A stretch of DNA of 64,000 nucleotides. Source: Sporosarcina sp. Te-1. GTDB taxonomy: Bacteria > Bacillota > Bacilli > Bacillales_A > Planococcaceae. Location of the stretch: the NCBI RefSeq assembly GCF_017498505.1, contig NZ_CP071798.1, positions 434,001-498,000 of the forward strand. Reading direction: 5' to 3'. Both the position numbers and the translations under genes were made by a program. Below are positions 18,572 through 28,018 of this stretch, piece after piece; position 1 is the first letter of the stretch; every line of letters starts with the position of its first letter. Under the pieces are notes generated by a model. That model did not search any database and had not been told where the DNA came from. It was given only the letters and a program-made list of their open reading frames with translations.

Positions 18572-19692
18572 TCCACCGATCCGCCTTGGAGCTGCAATTC
18601 TTCCTGACGTTTCTTTTCGAAATATTCTGCTGCGATTTTATCAATTTCGATCTTCAATTCCTCAACCATCGTTTCTTCCGGAACTTTACGAACGGTCTTC
18701 CCTTTCATGAACAACAGTCCTTCACCGCGGGCACCTGCAATGCCGATGTCAGCTTCACGGGCTTCACCCGGTCCGTTGACGGCACAGCCAAGTACTGCCA
18801 CCTTAATAGGAGCTTTGATGGTTGAAATATATTCTTCCACTTCATTGGCGATGGAGATCAAGTCGATTTCAATCCGGCCGCAAGTAGGACAGGAGATCAA
18901 GGTCGCCGCATTGGATGAAAGGCCAAACACCTTCAGCAATTCACGAGCCACTTTCACTTCCTGTACAGGATCCGCGCTGAGAGATACACGTAATGTATTG
19001 CCGATACCTGCAGAAAGCAATGTTCCAAGACCTGCAGCACTTTTAATGGAGCCGGCGAATAATGTACCCGACTCGGTAATGCCCAAATGCAATGGGTAAT
19101 CAAAGGCTGCCGCAGCTTTTTTATACGCTTCTACCGCTAAATTGACGTCAGATGCTTTTAAAGAAACGATAATATCGTGGAAATCCAGATCTTCCAGAAT
19201 CTTAATATGGTGAAGCGCGCTTTCTACCATACCGTCTGCAGTTGGATAGCCGTATTTTTTAAGTATGTGTTTTTCGAGGGACCCGGCATTTACACCGATG
19301 CGGATCGGAATCCCTTTTGCTTTGGCTGCTTTTACAACCGCTTCGACTTTTTCTTGGCGGCCGATGTTCCCTGGATTGATCCGGATTTTATCCGCACCTT
19401 GTTCGATGGCGATTAAAGCTAATTTATAGTCAAAATGGATATCTACTACCAATGGAATGTTGATACGTTTCTTAATTTCGCCAATCGCGTAGGCTGCCCG
19501 TTCATCTGGGCAAGCAACCCGCACAACTTGGCAGCCGGCTTCTTCAAGACGTAAAATCTCAGCGACTGTCGCATCCACGTCATGTGTCTTCGTTGTCGCC
19601 ATACTTTGAATGAATAGTTCGTTGCTGCCGCCGATAGTCAAATTACCGACTTTGACGGGACGTGTTTTTGATCTGTGTATCATTTCACTCAT
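18568..19692 (-). CDS. ispG: 4-hydroxy-3-methylbut-2-en-1-yl diphosphate synthase
   Basis: Iron-sulfur enzyme of the MEP pathway converting MEcPP to HMBPP, the substrate of IspH. The 374 aa protein has N-terminal TIM-barrel sequence ([16 protein letters not shown]) and cluster ligands C268, C271 (CPTCGR) and C303 (GCAVNGPGE). The ATG at 19692 follows AAGGAGAG. Next to yqfW as in B. subtilis. Confidence 0.96.
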   Translation of the reverse strand: MSEMIHRSKTRPVKVGNLTIGGSNELFIQSMATTKTHDVDATVAEILRLEEAGCQVVRVACPDERAAYAIGEIKKRINIPLVVDIHFDYKLALIAIEQGADKIRINPGNIGRQEKVEAVVKAAKAKGIPIRIGVNAGSLEKHILKKYGYPTADGMVESALHHIKILEDLDFHDIIVSLKASDVNLAVEAYKKAAAAFDYPLHLGITESGTLFAGSIKSAAGLGTLLSAGIGNTLRVSLSADPVQEVKVARELLKVFGLSSNAATLISCPTCGRIEIDLISIANEVEEYISTIKAPIKVAVLGCAVNGPGEAREADIGIAGARGEGLLFMKGKTVRKVPEETMVEELKIEIDKIAAEYFEKKRQEELQLQGGSVE

Positions 19693-19779
19693 TTATGTTC
19701 TCTCCTTAAAAACTCGTATCTACTTACTCATTTTATCAATCAACCTGATAAAAAGAAAGGAACAGTACTTGGGTTTAGT

Positions 19780-20109
19780 TCAATCACATTGTTTTCCAGT
19801 ATTCGTAGACAAAGGCAATTTAACTGTCAGACCGCCAATAATCTGCTGGTTTTGTAAATGGGGATTCAGGGAATAGAATATGGATAAACGTTCTATAAAT
19901 GATTGAGAAGCATCTGGATATAAAGCGAATAAAGACTCAATCGTATCCCCATCGATTGTCGTAACCTGAATCATTTCCGGCTTGTCCTCTACGCAAGGTT
20001 CTTCTTCAGTAAAGAAAGCGGCCAGTGGAATCGTACCGTCTGTCAGGTCTTCTTTTAAAATGTGAAAGATGAAAAATAAAATGATTGCTGCGAATAAAGT
20101 TCTCATCAT
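19780..20109 (-). CDS. YqfZ-like membrane-anchored protein with a LysM-like domain
   Basis: A 109 aa protein with a single N-terminal transmembrane segment (about 3-18), an acidic linker, and a C-terminal region (VTTIDGDTIESLFALYP ... SLNPHLQNQQIIGGLTVKLP) shaped like a degenerate LysM domain. Position next to ispG corresponds to B. subtilis yqfZ, a LysM protein. The start follows GGGGGGATAT. Function unknown, possibly at the cell wall. Confidence 0.65.
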   Translation of the reverse strand: MMRTLFAAIILFFIFHILKEDLTDGTIPLAAFFTEEEPCVEDKPEMIQVTTIDGDTIESLFALYPDASQSFIERLSIFYSLNPHLQNQQIIGGLTVKLPLSTNTGKQCD

Positions 20110-20153
20110 ATATCCCCCCTGCGGGCAATATATGCGAATGAATCACCGACTAT

Positions 20154-20657
20154 TCATTTCTTCATTTTCGGATAGTATTTCACAGCCGCTGCAATGTATA
20201 ACAAGTGCACAATAGATGACAGATAGATGCCGTTTGAACGGAATGCAGGAAAGGAATCCAGCACCAGCGTAATGAGCAGGGGAACTGTGACCGAAACGGC
20301 GGTCGTCCGCCAAAGATGGCGATATTCTGCTTTCCGTTTCATGATCATGGCAATTAACACGCCTGCCAATCCGAATAGGCTGATCCGTACAAAGATGTAA
20401 AATGTAGCAATTACAAATTGCAGGACGAGCGCAATGGGATAAATGAGCCATCCGATCGTTTGGCTGTATTCCAGTAATTCAGGAGAGGCGTCAAAGAGAC
20501 TTGCATCCCCCAAAACAAAACGCGTGAAAGAAACAATGGTATAGATGGAGATAAAAATAAAAACATATTGAATGACCTTGCCGATCGGCAATAATCTGAA
20601 AGCCGCGAGTTTTTTTGGTTCTTTTATTGCGGCGATAAATAGTTGATGGAATTTCAA
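20154..20657 (-). CDS. DUF1189 family membrane protein, YqgB-like
   Basis: A 167 aa integral membrane protein with about four segments (26-49, 70-90, 92-105 and 118-155). The opening FHQLFIAAIKEPKKLAAFRLL and the overall layout resemble the DUF1189 family (B. subtilis YqgB, near sodA). The TTG start at 20657 follows AAAGGAGGAGCC. No known function. Confidence 0.65.
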   Translation of the reverse strand: MKFHQLFIAAIKEPKKLAAFRLLPIGKVIQYVFIFISIYTIVSFTRFVLGDASLFDASPELLEYSQTIGWLIYPIALVLQFVIATFYIFVRISLFGLAGVLIAMIMKRKAEYRHLWRTTAVSVTVPLLITLVLDSFPAFRSNGIYLSSIVHLLYIAAAVKYYPKMKK

Positions 20658-20859
20658 ATGAGGCTCCTCCTTTATCTATAGATAGTCTACCATATTAGAG
20701 AGTTACACCAGGTTGTTAGTAAATTCGACAGATTCATGACTTTTATTATTTCAATTGTAAAGGCTATGTAAAGATTTTCCCGGTTCTATTTACAATTCGT
20801 TAATACTGTCAACATAATATAGTCGATACATATTCAGGATGATGGAGGTTGACTCTTTA

Positions 20860-22491
20860 ATGGAGGTAAATTGGCAAGAAATGATCTTCCAATTCGTTGG
20901 TGGACTGGGGATATTCCTTTTTGCTATCAAATACATGGGGGACGGATTGCAAAAGGCAGCAGGCGACAGGCTCCGTTCTATCCTTGACCGTTTTACGACC
21001 AATCCTTTCATGGGCGTATTAAGCGGTATAATTGTAACCGTACTGATTCAGTCTAGTTCAGGTACGACGGTTATTACGGTGGGACTCGTCAGTGCTGGTT
21101 TTATGACACTGAGACAAGCGATCGGCGTCATAATGGGAGCTAATATCGGGACTACTGTCACAGCATTTATCATCGGTCTTGATGTAGGGGCTTATGCATT
21201 GCCTATTATGGCAATCGGTGCATTCCTTATTTTCTTCATTAATAAGAGCACTGTGAAAAGTATAGGGGAAGTCATCTTCGGATTTGGAGGACTTTTTCTC
21301 GGGTTGGAATTGATGAGTAGTGGAATGAAGCCGCTGCAAACGATGAACGCATTTACAGACTTTACGCTTTCGATGAGTGATCATCCATTGCTAGGGGTCG
21401 TAGCGGGAACAGTGTTTACGCTGATAGTCCAAAGCTCCAGTGCAACAGTCGGCATACTTCAGGGATTGTATGCTGAGAATTTAGTTGAATTGAAAGGTGC
21501 CTTGCCGATTTTATTCGGAGATAATATCGGGACGACGATTACGGCCATTCTTGCAGCATTGGGCGCATCGGTCGCGGCTCGGCGGGCAGCGGCCACTCAC
21601 GTTCTTTTCAATGTGGTAGGCACCATTATCTTTATGATATTTCTTTACCCATTTACCATGTATATAGAGTGGATCAGCGGCCTCTTGAACTTGGAAAACA
21701 AGATGCAAATCGCCTTCGCCCATGGTTCATTCAACGTTGCGAACACGATCATCCAGTTTCCTTTGATTGGCGCTTGGGCATACTTTGTCACAAAGCTGAT
21801 TCCAGGAAAAGATGTGACGATCGAATATAAGCCGAAACATCTGGATCCAAATTTCATCAATCAGTCTCCAGCGGTTGCGATTGGACAAGCGAAGGAGGAA
21901 ATCATCCGGATGGGTGATTTTGCGGTACAAGGCCTGGGAGAAACGTTTGAATATCTGAAGACAAGCAATAAAAAGCATGCGGAAACCGCCTATCAGATTG
22001 AAGACGCCATCAATAATCTTGATCGGAAGATAACGGACTACCTCGTAGATATTTCGGCAGTTAACATTTCTCCGGTTGAGTCCGCACGCCACGTCATGTT
22101 GATGGATACGGTCCGGGATATTGAAAGGATCGGCGACCACTTTGAGAATATTATTGAACTGATTGATTTCCGTGAGGTCAATCGAGTTAAATTGACAGAA
22201 GATGCCTTGCAAGATTTAACGGAGATGTTCTCCTTGACGATTGAAACGGTTGGAAAAGCAGTGAAAGCACTGGATTTGAATGATACCGAACTGGCGCGTG
22301 CCGTTGCAGAGCAAGAAGACTTGATCGATAAGATGGAAAGAAGATTCCGGAAAAACCATATTGTTCGATTGAATGGCGGACATTGTTCTGCGCAGGCCGG
22401 AATTGTTTTCGTCGATATTGTCTCCAATCTCGAACGGATTGGCGATCATGCAGTAAATATAGCAGAAGCTGTGTTAGGGAAACGGGCGTAA
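20860..22491 (+). CDS. Na/Pi cotransporter family protein with PhoU-like domain
   Basis: Phosphate transporter/exporter of the NptA-YjbB type, 543 aa. The membrane part (about 1-320) contains two inverted QSSS repeats (VLIQSSSGTT and LIVQSSSATV) that form the transport core and GANIGTTVTA/GDNIGTTITA. The C-terminal cytoplasmic part (about 330-540) is a PhoU-like helical domain. The ATG at 20860 is 11 bases after GGAGG; an ATG at 20839 lacks a ribosome site. The B. subtilis region nearby carries pst genes, so phosphate handling is kept in a different form. Confidence 0.88.
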   Translation: MEVNWQEMIFQFVGGLGIFLFAIKYMGDGLQKAAGDRLRSILDRFTTNPFMGVLSGIIVTVLIQSSSGTTVITVGLVSAGFMTLRQAIGVIMGANIGTTVTAFIIGLDVGAYALPIMAIGAFLIFFINKSTVKSIGEVIFGFGGLFLGLELMSSGMKPLQTMNAFTDFTLSMSDHPLLGVVAGTVFTLIVQSSSATVGILQGLYAENLVELKGALPILFGDNIGTTITAILAALGASVAARRAAATHVLFNVVGTIIFMIFLYPFTMYIEWISGLLNLENKMQIAFAHGSFNVANTIIQFPLIGAWAYFVTKLIPGKDVTIEYKPKHLDPNFINQSPAVAIGQAKEEIIRMGDFAVQGLGETFEYLKTSNKKHAETAYQIEDAINNLDRKITDYLVDISAVNISPVESARHVMLMDTVRDIERIGDHFENIIELIDFREVNRVKLTEDALQDLTEMFSLTIETVGKAVKALDLNDTELARAVAEQEDLIDKMERRFRKNHIVRLNGGHCSAQAGIVFVDIVSNLERIGDHAVNIAEAVLGKRA

Positions 22492-22507
22492 GAAAGGAGC
22501 GTTTTTT

Positions 22508-22993
22508 ATGGAATGGATCGGTTGGATTGTCGCGGTTCTCTTTTTTCTAGTGGCATTCGCTGGATTGATTTATCCGATCATTCCGTCTGTCGTATTCGTC
22601 ATCGGCGGATTTCTGCTTTATGGATGGATCGTGTCATTCGATGGGTTGAATTGGCTATTTTGGCTGATTGAAATACTCTTTGTCATTCTTCTGTTTTCAG
22701 CCGACACGTTAGCTAATCTTGTCGGCGTGAAGAAATTCGGAGGGTCCAAAGCCGGCATGTGGGGAAGCACGGTCGGATTGCTTGTCGGTCCGTTCGTCAT
22801 TCCAGTGGCAGGGATCTTACTCGGTCCGTTTATCGGTGCTGTGATTGCCGAACTGGTCGTGTCGAGGTCCGGATTGAAACAGTCGATTCTTACAGGAATC
22901 GGTTCGCTTGTCGGCTTCTTGACATCTGTAATAGCAAAAGGTGGAATTATGATTGTGATGATTGCCATATTTATTCTATTCGTTGCCAAATAG
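22508..22993 (+). CDS. DUF456 family membrane protein, YqgC-like
   Basis: A 161 aa very hydrophobic protein, five or six membrane segments, with G-rich turns (LVGPFVIPVAGILLGPFIGA) typical of DUF456. It stands just before sodA, the position of B. subtilis yqgC. Function unknown. The ATG follows AAAGGAG. Confidence 0.8.
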   Translation: MEWIGWIVAVLFFLVAFAGLIYPIIPSVVFVIGGFLLYGWIVSFDGLNWLFWLIEILFVILLFSADTLANLVGVKKFGGSKAGMWGSTVGLLVGPFVIPVAGILLGPFIGAVIAELVVSRSGLKQSILTGIGSLVGFLTSVIAKGGIMIVMIAIFILFVAK

Positions 22994-23078
22994 TTCATTT
23001 CAATTGATTGGATTTCTTTATTTTGATACTGTTAAATACGTAGGATAATTATTGAATCTATTGAGGAGGAATGGACAA

Positions 23079-23681
23079 ATGGCTTATCAATTACCAGAAC
23101 TGCCATACGCATACGATGCGTTAGAACCGCACATCGACAAAGAAACGATGAACATCCACCACACAAAACACCATAATACGTACGTGACAAACGTAAATAA
23201 TGCATTGGAAGGACATGACGATTTGGCTTCCAAATCGGTCGAAGAGCTTATTTCCAACATGGATGCTATCCCGGAGGATATTCGCACTGCAGTCCGCAAC
23301 AATGGCGGCGGCCATGCAAACCATTCTCTTTTCTGGCAAATCCTTTCGCCAAATGGCGGCGGCCAACCAACGGGCGCACTTGCGGAAGCGATCGATAAGA
23401 AATTCGGCAGCTTCGATGCGTTCAAAGAGGAATTTGCAAAAGCTGCAACGACACGCTTCGGTTCAGGATGGGCTTGGCTCGTTTTGAACAATGGCGAGCT
23501 TGAAATCATCTCAACACCAAACCAAGACAACCCGCTTATGGAAGGCAAGACACCTCTTCTTGGCTTGGATGTTTGGGAGCATGCATACTACCTAAACTAT
23601 CAAAACAGACGTCCTGACTATATTGCGGCGTTCTGGAACGTTATCAATTGGGACGAAGTCGCAAAACGTTTCGAAAAGTAA
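23079..23681 (+). CDS. sodA: Superoxide dismutase, manganese type
   Basis: Dismutates superoxide in the cytoplasm. The 200 aa product has metal ligands H27, H82, D164 and H168 ([11 protein letters not shown]). The [10 protein letters not shown] and FGSGWAWLV signatures, together with the Q after the AFW/NVIN context, favour Mn. The ATG at 23079 lies 9 bases after GAGGAGG; an upstream in-frame start at 23052 has no ribosome site. Confidence 0.96.
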   Translation: MAYQLPELPYAYDALEPHIDKETMNIHHTKHHNTYVTNVNNALEGHDDLASKSVEELISNMDAIPEDIRTAVRNNGGGHANHSLFWQILSPNGGGQPTGALAEAIDKKFGSFDAFKEEFAKAATTRFGSGWAWLVLNNGELEIISTPNQDNPLMEGKTPLLGLDVWEHAYYLNYQNRRPDYIAAFWNVINWDEVAKRFEK

Positions 23682-23699
23682 TTGTATAGAAGCAACCTG

Positions 23700-23740
23700 G
23701 CATACATCTTGTTCGTCAAGATGTATGCTTTTTTCTTTTT
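23700..23740 (+). terminator. Terminator after sodA
   Basis: Perfect 12-bp stem GCATACATCTTG/CAAGATGTATGC with a 5-base loop, followed by TTTTTT. Confidence 0.95.
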
Positions 23741-23746
23741 GAATGA

Positions 23747-23752
23747 TATAAT
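23747..23752 (+). promoter_or_regulatory. TATAAT -10 box upstream of the PBP gene
   Basis: Perfect TATAAT 40 bases upstream of the start. The region where a -35 should be lies in the T run of the sodA terminator. Confidence 0.4.
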
Positions 23753-23792
23753 GCAATAGGTTTACTGAAAAGAACGGTGAGGGGGGAGACTG

Positions 23793-25985
23793 GTGAAAAA
23801 GCCGATGCGCAAAACGGATCAGGCGAAAATACGGCAGCGCAAGCACATCGCATTCAGGATGAACTTCCTGTTTTTTTCTATTTTCATTCTGTTTTCGCTA
23901 CTCATTTTCCGTCTAGGCTATTTGCAAATTGTCAAAGGCGAGGATTATAAACTCGAGTTGGAGCGAACAGAGGAAATTGCGGTTAATACAAGCGTCCCGA
24001 GGGGCCGGATTTACGATAGGACAGGCAAGGTGCTCGTTGATAATGAACCGAAAAATGCCATTACATACACGAAAACGACGTCCACTACTTCTGCAGAAAT
24101 GCTTGATATTGCACGTGAACTTGCCAAGCTAATTGAGCAGGACACGAAGCGAATTACGCTTGGGGACAAAAGGGACTATTGGATTCTGTTGCATTCAGAG
24201 GAAGCTGCATTGAAAGTCCCGCCTGAGGAAATTGCAAAGATTCGTAAGAAGAATGATAAGCTGACAGAAAAAGAAATACAAAAACTGGTCAATCAACTCA
24301 CTCGTGAGAGAATTACGGATGAAGAATTAGAGTCCTTCTCAAAGGACGAATTAGAAGTGTTGGCAATCTATCGCGAGATGATGTCCGGATATGCATACTC
24401 GCCGCAAATCATCAAAAGCGGAGATGTATCAGAACGTGAATTTGCCGCCGTCTCCGAACGGCTGAGTGAATTGCCCGGCGTGAATACAACAACTGATTGG
24501 CAGCGGGTGAAGCTGTCCGACAATACGATCATCGGTTCCACAACTAGCCCGATTCAAGGGATTCCCCGGAATCGATTGGACTATTTCCTGGCAAGAGATT
24601 ACTCTCGGAATGACCGAGTTGGTGTCAGTTACTTTGAACAATATTATGAGGAATTGCTGAAGGGCCAAAAGACCATTGTGAAAAATGTCAAGGATCGGAC
24701 AGGCCGAGTTGTTGAGACGAAGACAGTGCGAGAGGGAGAGCCCGGCAAAGACCTTGTCTTATCGATGGACAGTGAATTGCAGGAATCACTGGAGGAACTC
24801 GTTTCTGATAAATTGTTGAATTTGAAGAAAATGAGTACATCCGGCCTGTTGGATCGTGCATTTCTGGTCATGTTGAATCCGAATAACGGGGAGGTGCTGG
24901 CACTCGTCGGCAAGCAGCTTGTGCAGAATGAGGAAACCGGCAAATGGGAAATACGTGATTATGCGTTCGGTACCTTTACCTCCGCCTACGAGGTCGGTTC
25001 GACGGTCAAGCTGGCCACAGTTTTGACCGGTTATAACCAAAAGGTCCTGAAGATCGGCGAAGTCAAAATAGATGAACCGATTTACATCGGTTCTCAAGTG
25101 AAACGTTCTTTATTCAACCAGAATGGCAGAGTCGCCATCAACGATATCGAAGCGCTCGGGAAGTCTTCCAACGTGTACATGTTCAGGATTGCTATGGATC
25201 TTGGGGATGCGGTCTACCGTCCGCATAAAGGTCTCCCGATCAATATCGAGGGATTCGAACGCCTGCGCCAATCATATGCTTCGTTCGGTCTTGGGGTGAA
25301 GACTGGCATTGACTTGCCGGGGGAATATACAGGTTACACAGGTACGGAGACCATTTCAGGTAAACTGCTCGACTTTGCAATTGGCCAATTCGATACGTAT
25401 ACACCGTTGCAGCTTGCTCAATATGTCTCCACTGTCGCCAATGGCGGGTACCGGGTTGCACCGAGAGTATTGAAAGAGGTTCGTGAGCCGTCTCCAGACG
25501 GTGAAACATTCGGACCGTTGCTTCAGGAAACGGAAACGACTGTGTTGAACCGGCTACCTAATACGGACGCGGAAATCAATCAAGTGAAGAAAGGGATGCT
25601 GTATACGTACAGTCCACGAGGAACAGCACCTAATTTATTTGCGGGGGCGGATTACACGGTAGCGGGGAAAACGGGTACAGCCCAATCGGCTTACTATGAT
25701 GGAACAGATCGAAGCAAGTATGGAACGAAAACGGTCAACTTGACCCACATCGGATATGCGCCGGTTGAGGCGCCGGAAGTCGCTTTTTCGATTGTCATTC
25801 CAAACATCTCGACAAATCGGAGCAAGTATCCACATACGAGCAACGAAATCGCACGGGAAGCCTTGGATATTTATTTTAATCTCAAGAAAAAGAGGATGGA
25901 AGAACAGAAGCTGGATTCAGCTGATTTGAAGATTGATCGGCAAAAAGATAAGAAAGAAGCAGACAATAAAAGCGTCGAACGGTAA
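23793..25985 (+). CDS. pbpA: Class B penicillin-binding protein (PBP2A/PBPH-like transpeptidase)
   Basis: D,D-transpeptidase that cross-links peptidoglycan during rod elongation. The 730 aa protein has an N-terminal anchor (about 24-46), a dimerisation/pedestal domain (RGRIYDRTG near 70), and a transpeptidase domain with S403-T-V-K406, S458-S-N460 and K626-T-G628, all active-site motifs present. It ends in a charged K/E/D-rich tail. The GTG at 23793 follows GAGGGGGGAGAC. Position after sodA equals B. subtilis pbpA. Confidence 0.9.
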   Translation: MKKPMRKTDQAKIRQRKHIAFRMNFLFFSIFILFSLLIFRLGYLQIVKGEDYKLELERTEEIAVNTSVPRGRIYDRTGKVLVDNEPKNAITYTKTTSTTSAEMLDIARELAKLIEQDTKRITLGDKRDYWILLHSEEAALKVPPEEIAKIRKKNDKLTEKEIQKLVNQLTRERITDEELESFSKDELEVLAIYREMMSGYAYSPQIIKSGDVSEREFAAVSERLSELPGVNTTTDWQRVKLSDNTIIGSTTSPIQGIPRNRLDYFLARDYSRNDRVGVSYFEQYYEELLKGQKTIVKNVKDRTGRVVETKTVREGEPGKDLVLSMDSELQESLEELVSDKLLNLKKMSTSGLLDRAFLVMLNPNNGEVLALVGKQLVQNEETGKWEIRDYAFGTFTSAYEVGSTVKLATVLTGYNQKVLKIGEVKIDEPIYIGSQVKRSLFNQNGRVAINDIEALGKSSNVYMFRIAMDLGDAVYRPHKGLPINIEGFERLRQSYASFGLGVKTGIDLPGEYTGYTGTETISGKLLDFAIGQFDTYTPLQLAQYVSTVANGGYRVAPRVLKEVREPSPDGETFGPLLQETETTVLNRLPNTDAEINQVKKGMLYTYSPRGTAPNLFAGADYTVAGKTGTAQSAYYDGTDRSKYGTKTVNLTHIGYAPVEAPEVAFSIVIPNISTNRSKYPHTSNEIAREALDIYFNLKKKRMEEQKLDSADLKIDRQKDKKEADNKSVER

Positions 25986-26003
25986 CACGTTCGACGCATT
26001 TTT
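25972..26003 (+). terminator. Terminator after the PBP gene
   Basis: GCGTCGAACG/CGTTCGACGC, 10 perfect pairs with a 6-base loop, then ATTTTTC. The stop codon at 25983-25985 lies inside the loop. Confidence 0.9.
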
Positions 26004-26471
26004 CTATTTACCCTTCGTAATGATCGCGGCAATCGTCTTGAGATCCATCGAGGAATCGACCTCGTAATCCCCGACCTGGATGCGGCCGGAGAGGCCGTTA
26101 GTTTGTAGATACTGATCAAACTCTTTGGCGCTGTCAATGATGCCTGCCCGTTCAAGACGAGAAGAAATCTTGGTGGAAACGGCTCCTGTTTCAATTGTAA
26201 GGATAGTTTTGACAATTTGGCCCTCTGAAGAAGTCGCTTTTTCCTTCTGTGGCTTCTCGGTTTGGTTGACTTTGTTGGTGTCGACCGAGGAAGTTCTTTG
26301 GGCGATCGCCAATTCCTTTTTCACCGCTTCCAATTCCTCTTCCAGCTGCTTTACCCGGCTATCGTCAGCAGTTTTGGGGTGGCCTTCACTGGCCGGACCC
26401 ACAAAATAGAGGATGCCCCCTGCCAATAGGCAGCCGATACCGACCGATCTAAAAATATCCCGAAGCATCAT
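26004..26471 (-). CDS. Membrane-anchored coiled-coil protein with MltG/YceG-like LysM-type domain
   Basis: A 155 aa protein: N-terminal hydrophobic segment (about 9-25), coiled coil (VKQLEEELEAVKKELAIA, about 40-57), Q/K/S linker, and a C-terminal domain of about 65 residues (ISSRLERAGIIDSAKEFDQY ... VGDYEVDSSMDLKTIAAII). That domain resembles the LysM-like domain preceding the catalytic part of MltG/YceG; the lytic domain itself is absent. Coupled to the upstream gene by a 4-base overlap. It may correspond by position to B. subtilis yqzC, which I cannot confirm. Confidence 0.7.
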   Translation of the reverse strand: MMLRDIFRSVGIGCLLAGGILYFVGPASEGHPKTADDSRVKQLEEELEAVKKELAIAQRTSSVDTNKVNQTEKPQKEKATSSEGQIVKTILTIETGAVSTKISSRLERAGIIDSAKEFDQYLQTNGLSGRIQVGDYEVDSSMDLKTIAAIITKGK

Positions 26472-26830
26472 CGTGCTCCTCTCACGCGCAGCACTTCGGA
26501 TACTTCCTCTGTGGAGAGGGAGGATCGTTTAGAAATGTCTGCGATAGAATACCCTTGGGCATGGAGGGATAGGATTTGATTGACGATGATTTCATGAACT
26601 GGCTTTGTTTTGGTTTTCACGACGTTGGAAGGGTTGACGTGTGAGACTCCGATCATCAGCTCCTCCTCAACTGCTTTTAATCTTTTCTTCAGCTGATTCG
26701 TTTCCTGATGAAGACTGATAGAGATGTTTTCAATTTCATCCGCCTGTTTATGGGAGGAGCGTCCAAAAAGGAAGGAAAGCAAAACGCAAATGATCCCGAC
26801 GATCAACAATAGTAATACAATGTTGTCCAC
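26468..26830 (-). CDS. Small membrane protein with coiled coil and HTH-like C-terminus
   Basis: A 120 aa protein: transmembrane segment at 2-21, helical/coiled region (about 25-60), and a C-terminal block (ILSLHAQGYSIADISKRSSL ... VLRVRG) that looks like the helix-turn-helix seen in DUF6115-type proteins. The GTG at 26830 follows GGAGG by 7 bases; the open frame extends to 26866 without a ribosome site. It pairs with the downstream MltG-like gene. Role unknown; anchoring of a DNA- or wall-associated factor is a guess. Confidence 0.65.
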   Translation of the reverse strand: MDNIVLLLLIVGIICVLLSFLFGRSSHKQADEIENISISLHQETNQLKKRLKAVEEELMIGVSHVNPSNVVKTKTKPVHEIIVNQILSLHAQGYSIADISKRSSLSTEEVSEVLRVRGAR

Positions 26831-26908
26831 TATAATTCCTCCGGTAAAATAAACCTTTTCCCCCATAGTACCACAACCAAAAGGCTAATGAAATTTCAAA
26901 CTTTCCTC

Positions 26909-26936
26909 TGGACAAATACAGCAAATATGTTACAAT
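26909..26936 (+). promoter_or_regulatory. Promoter of rpmG
   Basis: TGGACA (26909-26914), a 16-base spacer and TACAAT (26931-26936), 68 bases before the L33 start. Confidence 0.6.
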
Positions 26937-27003
26937 TGAAAAGTCGTATAAATCATGCTCATAAAAGATTAAATGTAGATTGCAATGAGTGGGAGGGACA
27001 ACA

Positions 27004-27153
27004 ATGCGCGTAAATATTACACTTGCTTGCACTGAATGTGGAGAGCGTAATTATATTTCAAAGAAAAACAAGCGTAACAATCCGGAACGCCTTGAAATGA
27101 AAAAATATTGCTCACGTGACAAGAAACAGACTTTGCATCGTGAAACGAAATAA
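27004..27153 (+). CDS. rpmG: Ribosomal protein L33
   Basis: A 49 aa protein of the large ribosomal subunit, opening [17 protein letters not shown] and ending HRETK. It keeps C9 and C12 of the zinc ribbon and C36, but the fourth ligand position reads D (YCSRD). The ATG at 27004 follows GGGAGGGACAAC. It has its own promoter and terminator, upstream of the 5-FTHF cyclo-ligase gene. Confidence 0.95.
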   Translation: MRVNITLACTECGERNYISKKNKRNNPERLEMKKYCSRDKKQTLHRETK

Positions 27154-27161
27154 TGCTTATG

Positions 27162-27190
27162 CCAAAACCTTCACGGGTTTTGGTTTTTTA
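27162..27190 (+). terminator. Terminator after rpmG
   Basis: CCAAAACC (27162-27169) pairs with GGTTTTGG (27176-27183), followed by TTTTTT. Confidence 0.85.
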
Positions 27191-27213
27191 TTTCGAAATG
27201 GGGGAATATGATA

Positions 27214-27783
27214 ATGGGTAAATCGCTTGCTCGAAAGCAAATCATTAGCATATTAAAAGGAATGGGGCAGGAGGAGTATGCCAGAAAATCCTCTGCCATA
27301 TGTGAAAGTTTCATGGCGTCTGAGTGGTTTGTGCGTGCACAAACCATAGGAATCACCCTATCCCGTTTTCCGGAAGTGGATACGAGACCGATCATTGAGG
27401 CGGCATGGAATGACGGGAAACGCATTATTGTGCCCAGATGCCTGCCAGCAACTAGAGAGATGGATTTCCGGGAAATCAAATCTTTCGATTGTCTGGAAAC
27501 AGTCTATATGGATTTGAAGGAACCAATTGTACAACAGACGAAAGCAGTCGACCGGGAAAAAATCGACTTGCAAGTCGTGCCTGGCGTCGTTTTTTCGGAT
27601 GATGGGTACCGGATCGGCTTTGGCGGTGGTTATTATGATCGCTATTTGAAAGGTTTTTCGGGGAAGTGTGTTGCGTTGGCTTTTGCCAGTCAGACAGGAA
27701 AGAAGTTTCCTATTGAACCACACGACATTCCGGTTGACGCCATCTTTACAGAAGAGGGCACCATCCGTTGTGTAAGGGCGTGA
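27214..27783 (+). CDS. yqgN: 5-formyltetrahydrofolate cyclo-ligase
   Basis: ATP-dependent conversion of 5-formyl-THF to 5,10-methenyl-THF, a folate salvage step that removes the side product of glycine hydroxymethyltransferase. The 189 aa product has the signature VVPGVVFSDDGYRIGFGGG followed by YYDRYL. The ATG at 27214 is 9 bases after GGGGG, better than the ATG at 27208. Shares folate metabolism with gcv and folD in this window. Confidence 0.92.
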   Translation: MGKSLARKQIISILKGMGQEEYARKSSAICESFMASEWFVRAQTIGITLSRFPEVDTRPIIEAAWNDGKRIIVPRCLPATREMDFREIKSFDCLETVYMDLKEPIVQQTKAVDREKIDLQVVPGVVFSDDGYRIGFGGGYYDRYLKGFSGKCVALAFASQTGKKFPIEPHDIPVDAIFTEEGTIRCVRA

Positions 27784-27789
27784 TTGAAT

Positions 27790-27978
27790 ATGAAAAGTTA
27801 TTATGACGTTTTGCAATTTTTAAAGGGTTTCGGCACATTCATTTACACAGGCGATCCTCGTTCTGACTTGGAAATGATGATGGCCGAGGTCAAAGAACTA
27901 TATGAAAATGGTTTAATAATGAAGGAAGATTACTTGAAAGCTTTAATGATTTTACGAGCAGAATTACAGGACAAATGA
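27790..27978 (+). CDS. yqgQ: YqgQ family small protein (DUF910)
   Basis: A 62 aa soluble three-helix protein. SYYDVLQFLKGFGTFIYTGD and the acidic helix ELYENGLIMKEDYLKALMIL match YqgQ of Bacillus. The ATG at 27790 gives the better fit to the family N-terminus; a TTG at 27784 is closer to the AAGGG. In B. subtilis glcK follows yqgQ, but here no glcK is present. Function unknown. Confidence 0.85.
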   Translation: MKSYYDVLQFLKGFGTFIYTGDPRSDLEMMMAEVKELYENGLIMKEDYLKALMILRAELQDK

Positions 27979-28018
27979 CATGTTTCCATAAAATTTTTGG
28001 AAGTTTCTTGTTCGAATC

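Noticed and set aside
23052-23078. Longer sodA start
   Set aside because: The added residues (NLLRRNGQ) are the ribosome site read as codons; the ATG at 23079 fits the family.
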